Origin: SB21 sp964415295 | GTDB taxonomy: Bacteria > CLD3 > SB21 | Direction of reading: 5' to 3' | NCBI GenBank assembly: GCA_964415295.1 | Contig: CAYPYN010000013.1 | Location: forward strand, 1-33,645 | Length of the DNA: 33,645 bases | Shown: positions 24,973-32,672 of the stretch, piece after piece | Position numbering within the stretch: position 1 is the first letter of the stretch | Layout of the letters: every line of letters starts with the position of its first letter | Program-made: the position numbers and the translations under genes | Notes under the pieces: model-generated | Database searches by the model: none | What the model was told of the DNA's origin: nothing | Seen by the model: the letters and a program-made list of their open reading frames with translations, nothing else

Positions 24973-25725
24973 ATGCCTTTGTCCAGATCCAAAAAGACGA
25001 TCATACGTGGTGTCAAACCGCAAAGGCAACGTGTTGCCCTGCCTGACACCCAGTCCATCAATTGGCAAAAAACCACGGAAAGGCAATTGGTTCATTACGC
25101 CATACATAACAACATCCTTTTTGAAAAAGCAATGGTTGTGTTGTGGGAGCGATACAAGAAGCGTCTGTATCTATATATTAAATATAAGCTTAATAAAAAC
25201 AAGTATAGCGGCGAAGACCAGGAAAAATATGTGGTGGAAGACATTATTCAAAATGTTTTCTGTGACATTCTTGAGAATCTGGCTGATTACAATCCGAGAT
25301 TTGAAGTATCGACCTGGATATACAATGTCACTAATAAGCACATAGTTCGTTATATCAGGGAAATTCAAAAGTATAGCGGCAGGACCTTTGGATTCGATGA
25401 CACAACTGAAACTTTTTCGATTCGAGCCAATGTGCAGGAACCGGATATTGAATTTGAATTAAAAGAGTTTGAACGAATTGTAGGCGATTTTGTACAATCC
25501 CTTAAGACCAAACAGGACAAGGAAGTTTTCTTGTTGTATTTACAGAATTTACATACAAAGAATATAGCCGACATGGTTGGAAATACACAAGATGCCGTGA
25601 GGGCAAGGCTCAACCGAACCATCAAAAGTCTAAAAAGGTTCCTTAATAAGAAATATCCGGAATACTTGAATTCCGCAACACTGTCTCAGATAAAAAACCT
25701 GAGTATTCAATTTTCAGCCAGATAA
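24973..25725 (+). CDS. ECF-type RNA polymerase sigma factor
   Basis: This 250-residue sigma-70-family protein has region 2 at about 50-132 (VVEDIIQNVFCDILENLADY; FEVSTWIYNVTNKHIVRYIRE) and region 4 at about 165-226 (FLLYLQNLHTKNIADMVGNT; AVRARLNRTIKSLKRFL). Regions 1 and 3 are missing, as in ECF sigmas. An N-terminal basic extension of about 45 residues and a C-terminal tail of about 25 make it longer than most. No ribosome site is visible before ATG 24973. The next gene, 35 bases on, has the position of an anti-sigma factor. Codon use looks more AT-rich than the flanking genes, by eye. Confidence 0.85.
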   Translation: MPLSRSKKTIIRGVKPQRQRVALPDTQSINWQKTTERQLVHYAIHNNILFEKAMVVLWERYKKRLYLYIKYKLNKNKYSGEDQEKYVVEDIIQNVFCDILENLADYNPRFEVSTWIYNVTNKHIVRYIREIQKYSGRTFGFDDTTETFSIRANVQEPDIEFELKEFERIVGDFVQSLKTKQDKEVFLLYLQNLHTKNIADMVGNTQDAVRARLNRTIKSLKRFLNKKYPEYLNSATLSQIKNLSIQFSAR

Positions 25726-25760
25726 GTTCCGGCTAAAAGTTAAGAAAAGAGGCTCTTATA

Positions 25761-26855
25761 ATGAGTAGTTTCAGGGGAAATGAAAAACTCAGCTCTCCAA
25801 ACGTGGATGAACTATTTCAGGAGTTCATCCGCGAGATGGATGATCAGACCACCAATGGCCTTGTCAAAAAGTTGGACCCGGCCAAGATAGATCCCATGGT
25901 GGATCATTTCGTGGCACAATGCGAACGCTTTACAGACAAGTTGGAACTTCGTGACCGCATTGAAGCGTTGCTTTTGACAAAATTCGACTACGCGCTTACT
26001 GAAGAAAGAGTTCAGATCAGCGATCGGCTTGAAAAGAATATACGTGAAAAAATCAAAGCCGTTCTTCACAAGCACATTAACAACGTGGGTCGATTGGCGG
26101 GCTTCTTGATCAATTGGGCCGTGTTCAAACCCGTCAAGTTCTTCAAGACGGTTGCCGAACCGGTGGTGGCGAATACCGTATTGACCTATTCTTTGGCTGT
26201 ACATCCGCCTTACTTGGACTCTCCGGAGGTCCACAATCTAAACGCTATTAAACCAGGTCCGATCACCAACACACAAGATTATGGTAGTTCAAACAACCTT
26301 CAGAGAATTCTGAAAGATCTGGAAATCGTCAAGAAATATTCTGAACAGGATTTGGTTAATCTCACCCAAAATTTGATCAATAATCCGGTAGAAGACAAGA
26401 TAGCCGTATCTTCCAAGAAATTGACTACTCTTAATACCGTTGCGGCCGGTCCTGTGTCTCAGACGAATACCGGTTCTCAAAAAGTATACGTGGACGTTCA
26501 GCGAAGAATTATAGATGCATCACCGGTCATTACCGAATCCAGCAAGATCAAAGTCAATCGATATTCCGGCGAACTGAGGCCTATCGGAGATGTCCAACGA
26601 ATCATTGCACAAAACGATCATCTGATCTACAGTTGTTTCAATTCCTACAAAAAGTCCTTATCCAAGAAAAGCGGCCGGATTTCGATGAAGTTCCAGATTT
26701 CCTCCAAAGGCATGGTCAAAGAGATCAAGGTAACCTATAACAGCTTCAGTCAGGAACTTGCCGAAAGGATCAGCCTTCAGCTGAAGACCGTACGCTTTAA
26801 CGAGATCGACGGGAAACTCGGCGATCAAACCGTGTATCATACGTACTATTTTTGA
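25761..26855 (+). CDS. AgmX/PglI C-terminal (TonB-like) domain protein, possible anti-sigma partner
   Basis: This 364-residue protein has no family match that I can name for residues 1-275. The C-terminal 85 residues (about 278-364) fit the AgmX/PglI domain: IYSCFNSYKKSL (Cys292), GRISMKFQISSKGMVKEIKV, ELAERISLQLKTVRF and a final YHTYYF. The N-terminal 110 residues are helical and charged. A weakly hydrophobic stretch lies at about 112-150 (GFLINWAVFKPVKFF; VVANTVLTYSLAVHPP), too polar for a confident membrane helix. A low-complexity linker follows. GAGG at 25749-25752 is 8 bases before the ATG. Following an ECF sigma gene by 35 bases, it is positioned like an anti-sigma factor, but this is inference. 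Confidence 0.7.
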   Translation: MSSFRGNEKLSSPNVDELFQEFIREMDDQTTNGLVKKLDPAKIDPMVDHFVAQCERFTDKLELRDRIEALLLTKFDYALTEERVQISDRLEKNIREKIKAVLHKHINNVGRLAGFLINWAVFKPVKFFKTVAEPVVANTVLTYSLAVHPPYLDSPEVHNLNAIKPGPITNTQDYGSSNNLQRILKDLEIVKKYSEQDLVNLTQNLINNPVEDKIAVSSKKLTTLNTVAAGPVSQTNTGSQKVYVDVQRRIIDASPVITESSKIKVNRYSGELRPIGDVQRIIAQNDHLIYSCFNSYKKSLSKKSGRISMKFQISSKGMVKEIKVTYNSFSQELAERISLQLKTVRFNEIDGKLGDQTVYHTYYF

Positions 26856-26913
26856 TGATAATCGTTTATCGGGAATTCACAATGGCCACAAAAACTGAAA
26901 AAGGGGTGTTATC

Positions 26914-27201
26914 TTGATCGAGTATATGATATTGAAGTACGGGTTGAACTACGCGCCGGCTTCATTGAATATTATCGCCAAGAGAATCGGAATTTCGGAG
27001 ACAGATAAGAATCTCGATATACTCAAGAATGAGTTGGAAAGACTTGTCACGAAAAAGAAGGCATTTAAATCGGGCAATCGTTATGCGATAGATGCCGAGG
27101 GCGCTAAATCCATATCGAAAATAAGCAACAAATCGCCCTTAACGCAGCTCCCAACACCTGAGAATTTCAAGAAGACCTTCAGGCAGTACATCAATCAATA
27201 A
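26914..27201 (+). CDS. Small winged-helix-like hypothetical protein
   Basis: This 95-residue protein is not a family I recognise. IIAKRIGISETDKNLDILKNELERL, split as helix-turn-helix, followed by a basic KKKAFKSGNRYAID hairpin, looks like a winged helix. The remaining 35 residues are polar. The start is TTG 26914, with AAGGGG at 26901-26906, 7 bases upstream; the ATG at 26926 would leave 19 bases. It is the third gene after the sigma factor and AgmX-domain genes, 58 bases after the latter. Its stop abuts the stop of the convergent CBM48 gene with no base between. Confidence 0.6.
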   Translation: MIEYMILKYGLNYAPASLNIIAKRIGISETDKNLDILKNELERLVTKKKAFKSGNRYAIDAEGAKSISKISNKSPLTQLPTPENFKKTFRQYINQ

Positions 27202-27534
27202 TTATTTCTTTTTCGTCGGCTTCTTTTGCGCCACACGCTTTTTTCCCGCAGCAGCCGCGACCACCGTAATCAAAGAGTTTTCAGTTCCCACATCGCTCAT
27301 TACCTTGGGACACGCATCGTCTGTGATCCAGTGAATTCTGTCCGCAAAGTACAGAAATTGATGGCTGCCGGGAGCAAGTCTGATCTCGCATTCCCAATCA
27401 CCGCCTTTTCCTTTTTTCATGACATTTTTCTCAGGATCCCATTGGTTGAACTCCCCAACTACACTTACGGTCTGTGCATCCGGCAGACGAAAGCGGAATA
27501 AGGACTTTTTGGTCGTTGCATTGAATGTTACCAT
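27202..27534 (-). CDS. Single-domain CBM48/AMPK-type glycogen-binding protein
   Basis: This 110-residue protein is essentially one early-set (E-set) carbohydrate-binding module, as in glycogen-branching enzymes and AMPK beta subunits. The key block is VSVVGEFNQWDP at about 23-34, followed by WECEIRLAPGSHQFLYFADRIHW, read in two parts, and DDACPKV. No catalytic domain is attached. The C-terminus is rich in Lys (KKRVAQKKPTKKK). AGGGGG at 27541-27546 lies 6 bases before the ATG. Similar small proteins are found free-standing in several phyla; their role, perhaps glucan or starch binding, is unproven. It is convergent with the sigma-factor operon. Confidence 0.85.
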   Translation of the reverse strand: MVTFNATTKKSLFRFRLPDAQTVSVVGEFNQWDPEKNVMKKGKGGDWECEIRLAPGSHQFLYFADRIHWITDDACPKVMSDVGTENSLITVVAAAAGKKRVAQKKPTKKK

Positions 27535-27544
27535 AAAGAACCCC

Positions 27545-27581
27545 CTGTGTTATACTTCATAAAGATTATGAAAAAACACAG
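27545..27581 (-). promoter_or_regulatory. Leader hairpin before the CBM48 gene
   Basis: CTGTGTT (27545-27551) pairs with AACACAG (27575-27581), and inside it TTCATA (27556-27561) pairs with TATGAA (27567-27572). The ribosome site of the CBM48 gene begins at the foot of this structure, so folding could limit its access. There is no direct evidence of regulation. Confidence 0.35.
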
Positions 27582-27616
27582 CTAATTACAACGATAATCT
27601 GCCGATCCCGCGGCTT

Positions 27617-27656
27617 CCGACCGATAAAAAACTTGACTTTATTGGTCGGAATTTTT
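27617..27656 (+). terminator. Hairpin with T-tract, upstream of efp; terminator or operator
   Basis: CCGACCGATAAA (27617-27628) pairs with TTTATTGGTCGG (27638-27649) over 12 positions with one G-U pair, with a 9-base loop, then AATTTTT. On the plus strand this looks like an intrinsic terminator for transcripts running from the sigma-factor operon across the CBM48 gene. The loop also holds a TTGACT, so it could instead be an operator over the efp promoter region. Confidence 0.5.
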
Positions 27657-27679
27657 ACCTTGGCCAGTCTTACCTTGCA

Positions 27680-27685
27680 TATATT
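27680..27685 (+). promoter_or_regulatory. Possible -10 box of efp
   Basis: TATATT at 27680-27685 matches the -10 of the other promoters and would give a leader of about 28 bases. No good -35 lies 16-18 bases upstream, so the promoter is uncertain. Confidence 0.3.
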
Positions 27686-27719
27686 AACGAGTTCTCACAT
27701 GAAAGGACTGTAGAATTTA

Positions 27720-28283
27720 ATGGCTGGAGTTTCAGATTTTAGAACCGGAATGACCATATTGATGGACGGCAACTTATACATCGTTACGGAATTTCAACAT
27801 CGCAACCCGGGCAATTGGCGTGCGTTTGTTGTGGCTAAACTTAAGAATGTAAAAACGGGCCGGGTGATAGAAAAGACTTTCCGGTCTCATGATAAACTTG
27901 AGGAAGTGCGCGCGGAAAGCAAAGAGATGCAATTCCTTTATGACGACGGCGGCATGATGCATTTTATGGACAATCAGACATTCGATCAGGTCGGGATACC
28001 GCGCGAAACCGTCGGAGAGGCTGCTCATTATCTCAAAGAGGGCATTTCGCCGAAGATTTTATTTTATGAAGGTAACGCAGTAAGCATTGAATTGCCCATC
28101 ACGGTAGAGCTCAAAGTGGTCAGCACGGCCCCCGGCGTACGCGGAGATACGGTCACCGGAGGATCAAAACCGGCGGAACTGGAGAGCGGCGCCAGCGTCA
28201 ATGTGCCTCTTTTCATCAACGAGGGTGATATGGTCAGAATCGATACCCGGACCGGCGAGTACCTCGAACGGGTGAATAAATAA
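27720..28283 (+). CDS. efp: Translation elongation factor P
   Basis: EF-P binds ribosomes stalled at polyproline and stimulates peptide bond formation. The 187-residue protein has the three beta-barrel domains (KOW-like, OB and C-terminal), with the signature KTFRSHDKLEE and a C-terminal GDMVRIDTRTGEYLERV. The tip loop reads RNPGNWRAF: Asn32 occupies the position of the modified Lys34 of E. coli (PGKGQ). It has neither the Lys modified by EpmA/B nor an Arg at that place, so it may act unmodified. AAAGGA at 27702-27707 is 12 bases before the ATG. It heads an efp-accB-kinase run. Confidence 0.93.
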   Translation: MAGVSDFRTGMTILMDGNLYIVTEFQHRNPGNWRAFVVAKLKNVKTGRVIEKTFRSHDKLEEVRAESKEMQFLYDDGGMMHFMDNQTFDQVGIPRETVGEAAHYLKEGISPKILFYEGNAVSIELPITVELKVVSTAPGVRGDTVTGGSKPAELESGASVNVPLFINEGDMVRIDTRTGEYLERVNK

Positions 28284-28320
28284 TTATCAGATCCAAAATA
28301 TCAGATTGGGAGCGAAGCTA

Positions 28321-28848
28321 ATGGACCTAAAAGATCTTAAAAGCCTCATCAAAATGGTCGATGAGAGCAATGTCAGTGAAGTTGAGATCGAACAGGATCA
28401 AAGCAAAACCAAAGGTCGTCTCAGGATAAAGATAAGCAAGAATAACGGTATGACCGCAATGACCTTTGTTCCACAGGCTCATAGCACTCCTGTTCCCTAT
28501 GCGCAATCGCTGCCGCCCCAGTTACCTCATCCGATTCAGTTTGAAAGCAAAGAGACTATTGAGAAATCCCAGGCCGAAAGGCCCAAAGATTTTGTCGAAA
28601 AAGGTAATTTTGTTGAGATCAAATCACCGATCGTCGGCACGTTTTACCGCTCACCCGCCCCGGATGCCGATTCTTATGTGGACATCGGGTCCAACGTCAA
28701 ACCCGGTCAGACGCTTTGCATCATTGAAGCCATGAAAATCATGAATGAGATTGAAAGTGAGGTTTCTGGCAAAGTGGCGAAGATCCTGGTAGAAAACGGT
28801 CAACCGGTCGAATACAACCAGACGCTCTTCCTCTTAGAAAAAGCCTGA
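28321..28848 (+). CDS. accB: Biotin carboxyl carrier protein of acetyl-CoA carboxylase
   Basis: This 175-residue protein carries the biotin that moves a carboxyl group between biotin carboxylase and carboxyltransferase, making malonyl-CoA for fatty acid synthesis. The biotinyl domain covers about 97-175, with Lys139 in EAMKIMNEIES as the biotin site. The N-terminal 40 residues and a Pro-rich linker are typical. The start is ATG 28321, with GGGAG 8 bases upstream; the in-frame TTG at 28306 is rejected because it overlaps that ribosome site. It follows efp by 37 bases. The usual accC partner does not follow; a histidine kinase does. Confidence 0.93.
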   Translation: MDLKDLKSLIKMVDESNVSEVEIEQDQSKTKGRLRIKISKNNGMTAMTFVPQAHSTPVPYAQSLPPQLPHPIQFESKETIEKSQAERPKDFVEKGNFVEIKSPIVGTFYRSPAPDADSYVDIGSNVKPGQTLCIIEAMKIMNEIESEVSGKVAKILVENGQPVEYNQTLFLLEKA

Positions 28849-28880
28849 CATCCTCCCGCAACCCTGACGGGCGCTTTTAC

Positions 28881-30479
28881 ATGACACTCCGCTCCAAGAT
28901 ATACGGCGGTTATATCGCTGCGCTCAGCATTTGCATCATTTTCCTTGCTTACCTGTTATACCATACCGAACGGCGTGACGTACTTATTGAATCCGTGGCC
29001 AAGATCGATTTTGGAAAAGAACGGCACATGGATATCGTGGACGAAACACTCATCGGTATCGGTAGATCGGCTGTCAAAATCCATTCCATTTCAGATCAGA
29101 AGGCGCTTGAGCTCGAAAGCCTCAAAGCCCAGTCTTCCATCAGATCGATCCATGCTCATCTGGATAGCCTCGCTGAATTGATCCGTATCAGTCAATTCGA
29201 ACTGAATCCGTCGATCATGAGTGCAGCCACTCGTCTGCTGGTTTCTACGGCGGCATCTCTTGGTATCACCGATCCGAAGGACTTCTATCCGATCGGTTAC
29301 GAGGAGGAGACGGCAGAGCTTGAGAATGTCCGTCGGCAAGCTACTCGTCTGTCCTTGTCCATCGGTTCCGAAAGCCGACTGACCCCGGTCAATGAACGAA
29401 AGAAGAACCAGAAATTCCAAAATGAAAGCATCGCACTTCAGATTGACTCCCTTCGAAGTGCGCTCGATCGTTTGCAATACATTTCCAAAAACCACACCTT
29501 GACCAAAACGGAAATGTTGGGAAAATTGAGCGTACTCAATTCAATTTTGACATACTCGATAGTGGCCTTCCTCGTGCTGATAATTCTACTGCAGATAAAA
29601 GATGCTAGAAAGATATTGATAGGACTGGAACAGATAACAACCGCAACGCAGGAAGTGGGATTGGGAAAATTCGACGAAGAACTCAAAATCAAAAGTTTTA
29701 CCGAACTTCAGGGACTTGGCGATTCTTTCAACCGGATGACCCGCCAGCTGGAAGAAATGGACAGGCTCAAATCGGATTTTTTCAACAAATTGGTGCACGA
29801 TTTCAAAAGCCCGCTGGATAATATTAAACAATCTTCGGCCATTTTGGCCAAAGACATGACCGATGCCCCCTTGACGCCTCATCAAAAGAAATTCATGGAT
29901 ATCATTCAACGGAGCGCCGGCGAATTGAGAAGCATGGTGCAGGAACAACTTGAAGAATCCAGATTGATCGCAGGACAGTCCAACCTTACGTATCAGCTAA
30001 CCGATCTTAAATCGCTGGTTAAGGACCGCATTCAACTTCAGCGCCCTACAGCCATGAATAAGAATTTGAATTTTTCCGTCAAGTTCACGGATGCCGATTT
30101 TAATATTATCTGCGATGCATCGAAAATAAGCCGGGTAATGGACAATCTTTTAAGCAATGCCATTAGATTTTCTCCAAAACACTCGACGATATCGGTGGAA
30201 CTGGAAGATCAGGAAGACAAAATTCAGGTCAGGGTCAAAGACAGCGGAAGCGGCATTCCTCAAAATTTGCAGCCGCGTATCTTTCAAAAATACGTCCGCC
30301 AGATAACATCAGATACAAACGCAGGAACCGGTCTTGGGCTTTATACGGCTAAGTACATTGTAGAATTGCATGCAGGTAAGATCTGGTTCAAAAGTAAACC
30401 GGGATTTGGAACGACTTTCTATTTTTCATTGCCAAAAGTCAAAATCGCGAGCGATCAACAAACCTCGAATAGGATTTAA
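28881..30479 (+). CDS. Membrane sensor histidine kinase, orphan
   Basis: This 532-residue kinase has a first membrane helix at about 8-27 and a mostly helical sensor region. A second helix lies at about 215-237, followed by a HAMP-like segment at about 238-295. The H-box is KLVHDFKSPLDN, with His306 as phosphoacceptor. The ATPase domain shows the N box DNLLSNAIRFSP, G1 VKDSGSGIP and G2 GTGLGLYTAKYIVELH. The sensor region is probably extracytoplasmic, about 185 residues and coiled-coil-like, with no named domain. No response regulator is in the window. It starts 32 bases after accB. Its stop overlaps that of the convergent deacetylase gene. Confidence 0.9.
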   Translation: MTLRSKIYGGYIAALSICIIFLAYLLYHTERRDVLIESVAKIDFGKERHMDIVDETLIGIGRSAVKIHSISDQKALELESLKAQSSIRSIHAHLDSLAELIRISQFELNPSIMSAATRLLVSTAASLGITDPKDFYPIGYEEETAELENVRRQATRLSLSIGSESRLTPVNERKKNQKFQNESIALQIDSLRSALDRLQYISKNHTLTKTEMLGKLSVLNSILTYSIVAFLVLIILLQIKDARKILIGLEQITTATQEVGLGKFDEELKIKSFTELQGLGDSFNRMTRQLEEMDRLKSDFFNKLVHDFKSPLDNIKQSSAILAKDMTDAPLTPHQKKFMDIIQRSAGELRSMVQEQLEESRLIAGQSNLTYQLTDLKSLVKDRIQLQRPTAMNKNLNFSVKFTDADFNIICDASKISRVMDNLLSNAIRFSPKHSTISVELEDQEDKIQVRVKDSGSGIPQNLQPRIFQKYVRQITSDTNAGTGLGLYTAKYIVELHAGKIWFKSKPGFGTTFYFSLPKVKIASDQQTSNRI

Positions 30480-31288
30480 TGGCCCGCGAGAAGCTCACTA
30501 AGTGTTACCGGTTCGTATCCTCTCTCTTTCAATAACCGGATGATCTCAGGTAGGGCCTCGGCCGTATGCTTTCCACCCTTATTGATGTGCATGATGACGA
30601 TCGAGCCGTTCTTAATATGATAACGGATTTCATCGATCAATCGTTCTTTCGTAGCATGTTCATCAGGATCACCCGACGGCAGATCCCCTGCAACGGTCGC
30701 TAGTCCGAGGACCGCGGCTTTCCGGATCACCCTGCGATCGCATTCCAAATAGGGGGCCCGGAAATAAGCCGGTATCTTCCCAGTAATAGTATGAATTATC
30801 TCCTGGGTCCATTGTATTTCGTACTGGAGCCGATCTTCGGAAACCTTGGTCAAGTGCCCATGAAGATAAGCATGGTTTCCGATCTCAAAAAAGGGAACGG
30901 AAGCCAGACGTCTTGCATCCTCCGGACGATCCAGGACCCATTTCCCGCCAAGAAAAATGGTAGCCGGTGTGCCCGTTTCAATCAGAATATTGGCAACGGC
31001 CGTATCGAAGCGGCTGGGCCAGAGAGTAGAACACGCGTCAAATGTTAACGCGACCTTTCTTGAGGAGGAGGGACCAGAGCTGACCGCGGATGTATCGTAT
31101 CTCAGACTCGCGGCAAGTCTTCGCAGTACGAGAGGTGGGGGTGGAAAATCTTTTTCATGATATGATGGAAGATAATACGACGTCTTTATTCCGGCGGCCA
31201 CATCCTGCAAAACCGGAAGCAGATGAGAGGATCTCTCACGGCATCCAAACAGCATAATGCAGAGCAACCATGCAGATGATCGAGACAT
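30476..31288 (-). CDS. Polysaccharide deacetylase (NodB-type) lipoprotein
   Basis: This enzyme should remove acetyl groups from a surface or cell-wall polysaccharide. Residues from ATG 31288 begin with a short lipoprotein signal ending LLCIMLFGC (lipobox Cys16). NodB motifs follow: VALTFDACS, IGNHAYLHGH, AYFRAPYLECD and IVIMHINKGGKH. Of the three possible starts (GTG 31297, ATG 31294, ATG 31288), I use 31288, which gives the most compact signal, but none has a clear ribosome site. It follows the pyrophosphatase-like gene by 10-19 bases and is likely its operon partner. Confidence 0.85.
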   Translation of the reverse strand: MSRSSAWLLCIMLFGCRERSSHLLPVLQDVAAGIKTSYYLPSYHEKDFPPPPLVLRRLAASLRYDTSAVSSGPSSSRKVALTFDACSTLWPSRFDTAVANILIETGTPATIFLGGKWVLDRPEDARRLASVPFFEIGNHAYLHGHLTKVSEDRLQYEIQWTQEIIHTITGKIPAYFRAPYLECDRRVIRKAAVLGLATVAGDLPSGDPDEHATKERLIDEIRYHIKNGSIVIMHINKGGKHTAEALPEIIRLLKERGYEPVTLSELLAGH

Positions 31289-31307
31289 GGGCATCACATG
31301 ATACGGT

Positions 31308-32537
31308 TCACTTCAGCATATCCTTCACGGATTCCAATGATCCGTCGTTTGGCGCGGCTTTCAGCCCCAGGATCTTAGCCATCAGTTCGTATACATGAAT
31401 ATTGGCAAAGGGTTCTGCCGTGTAGCCTTTTTTAAACGCCGGTCCGTGAGCCACAAAAAGCGCTCCCATCGAGGGCAATTCATTATCGTAGCCGTGTGTA
31501 CCGCCGAATTCGTAATTCTTGAATTTGGCGTAATAACCCTTGGTCGTGATCGACCACCCTTCATCGGCCAGCAGTACGATCGGAGATATTCTGGCGTTAC
31601 CGGTGTACTGAAATCGGTCCGGCATGTTTTTGGCGGTAAAAACCTTCATGTGCGGATGGGCACCGATCAGCTTCTGGAACAATTGAAGTGTGTCGTTGTC
31701 TTTACTTTTGATCCCGACGACGGGCGTCTCGATGATCGCCTGCACCTTATTCATATCGATATAGTCGTCCAGAAAGATCAGGCTGTCCTGACTGGTTTGT
31801 GCAAATCCATGATCGGCGAGCGCAATAATATTCACCTTGTCAAACAGACCTCGTTGCCGCAGACCGTCACTCAGCCTGCCTATCATAGCATCCATTTTCC
31901 GGATCGCCGGCAGAATTTCTTGGGACTCCGGACCGTTGCGATGGCCGATATCGTCGGTATGACTGAAGTAAAGTGTGATCATGGTCGGACGCTCATTCGC
32001 TGGAAGATCAAGCCATTTCAGAACACGATCCACCCGTGACGAATCCGGGACCTTTCCGTCATAACTTTCATAATAGCTTGGCCTTGCGCCGCCGATCTCC
32101 GCTTCAGAACCCGGCCAAAAGTACGTAGCGCTTCTTTGTCCTTGCTTCACCGCCGTGATCCAAATGGGTTCTCCGCCCCACCACACGCTCTCCGTATTAT
32201 TCAGGCTATCCTTATAAATGAACATGCGGTTAAGTGCGGGATCAAAGAAACGATTGGATACGATCCCGTGATGGGCCGGGAAAAGTCCTGTGACCAACGT
32301 ATAATGGTTAGGAAACGTTTTGGAAGGAAACGACGGGACCATACGTCTGGCTTTGACACCGTTTTTTGCGAGGGACTGCAAATGGGGCGTTTCCGTTTTG
32401 TCCATATAGTCCCAACGGAATCCGTCAAATGAGATCAGAATGACCGTCGGCCTGAGATCCGAGCTATTCTTGTCTACGGAAGGCGTAGTGGCACAACCAA
32501 AAAACACCAGTAGCAATACAAATAAGCGAATTTTCAC
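31308..32537 (-). CDS. Nucleotide pyrophosphatase/phosphodiesterase (NPP)-family lipoprotein
   Basis: This 409-residue alkaline-phosphatase-superfamily enzyme has a lipoprotein signal ending LLLVFFGC (Cys15). The zinc and catalytic residues are visible: Asp38 in LISFDGFRWD and the nucleophile Thr74 in PSKTFPNHYTLVTG. The second metal site includes SHTDDIGHRNGP and ALADHGFAQ, and GGTHGYDNELPSMGALF is near the end. It should cleave phosphodiester or pyrophosphate bonds outside the inner membrane; the substrate is unknown. The start is GTG 32537, with AGGA 9 bases upstream. It precedes the deacetylase gene, suggesting a shared envelope role. Confidence 0.9.
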   Translation of the reverse strand: MKIRLFVLLLVFFGCATTPSVDKNSSDLRPTVILISFDGFRWDYMDKTETPHLQSLAKNGVKARRMVPSFPSKTFPNHYTLVTGLFPAHHGIVSNRFFDPALNRMFIYKDSLNNTESVWWGGEPIWITAVKQGQRSATYFWPGSEAEIGGARPSYYESYDGKVPDSSRVDRVLKWLDLPANERPTMITLYFSHTDDIGHRNGPESQEILPAIRKMDAMIGRLSDGLRQRGLFDKVNIIALADHGFAQTSQDSLIFLDDYIDMNKVQAIIETPVVGIKSKDNDTLQLFQKLIGAHPHMKVFTAKNMPDRFQYTGNARISPIVLLADEGWSITTKGYYAKFKNYEFGGTHGYDNELPSMGALFVAHGPAFKKGYTAEPFANIHVYELMAKILGLKAAPNDGSLESVKDMLK

Positions 32538-32628
32538 AGCGCTAATTCCTATGATTGATCGATGAATAAAACTAAAAACGCCTTTAATTTACACTTTATT
32601 TCAGAAATCCAAAGAGTTTATTTACAGT

Positions 32629-32657
32629 TTGATTCCTTGCCTCTTTTTGTGTATAAT
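32629..32657 (+). promoter_or_regulatory. Sigma70-type promoter of prfC
   Basis: TTGATT (32629-32634), 17 bases, TATAAT (32652-32657), a perfect -10. The start point would be near 32664, only about 9 bases before ATG 32673, so the leader is too short for a normal ribosome site. Confidence 0.7.
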
Positions 32658-32672
32658 GGCGCCCGTTGGATT

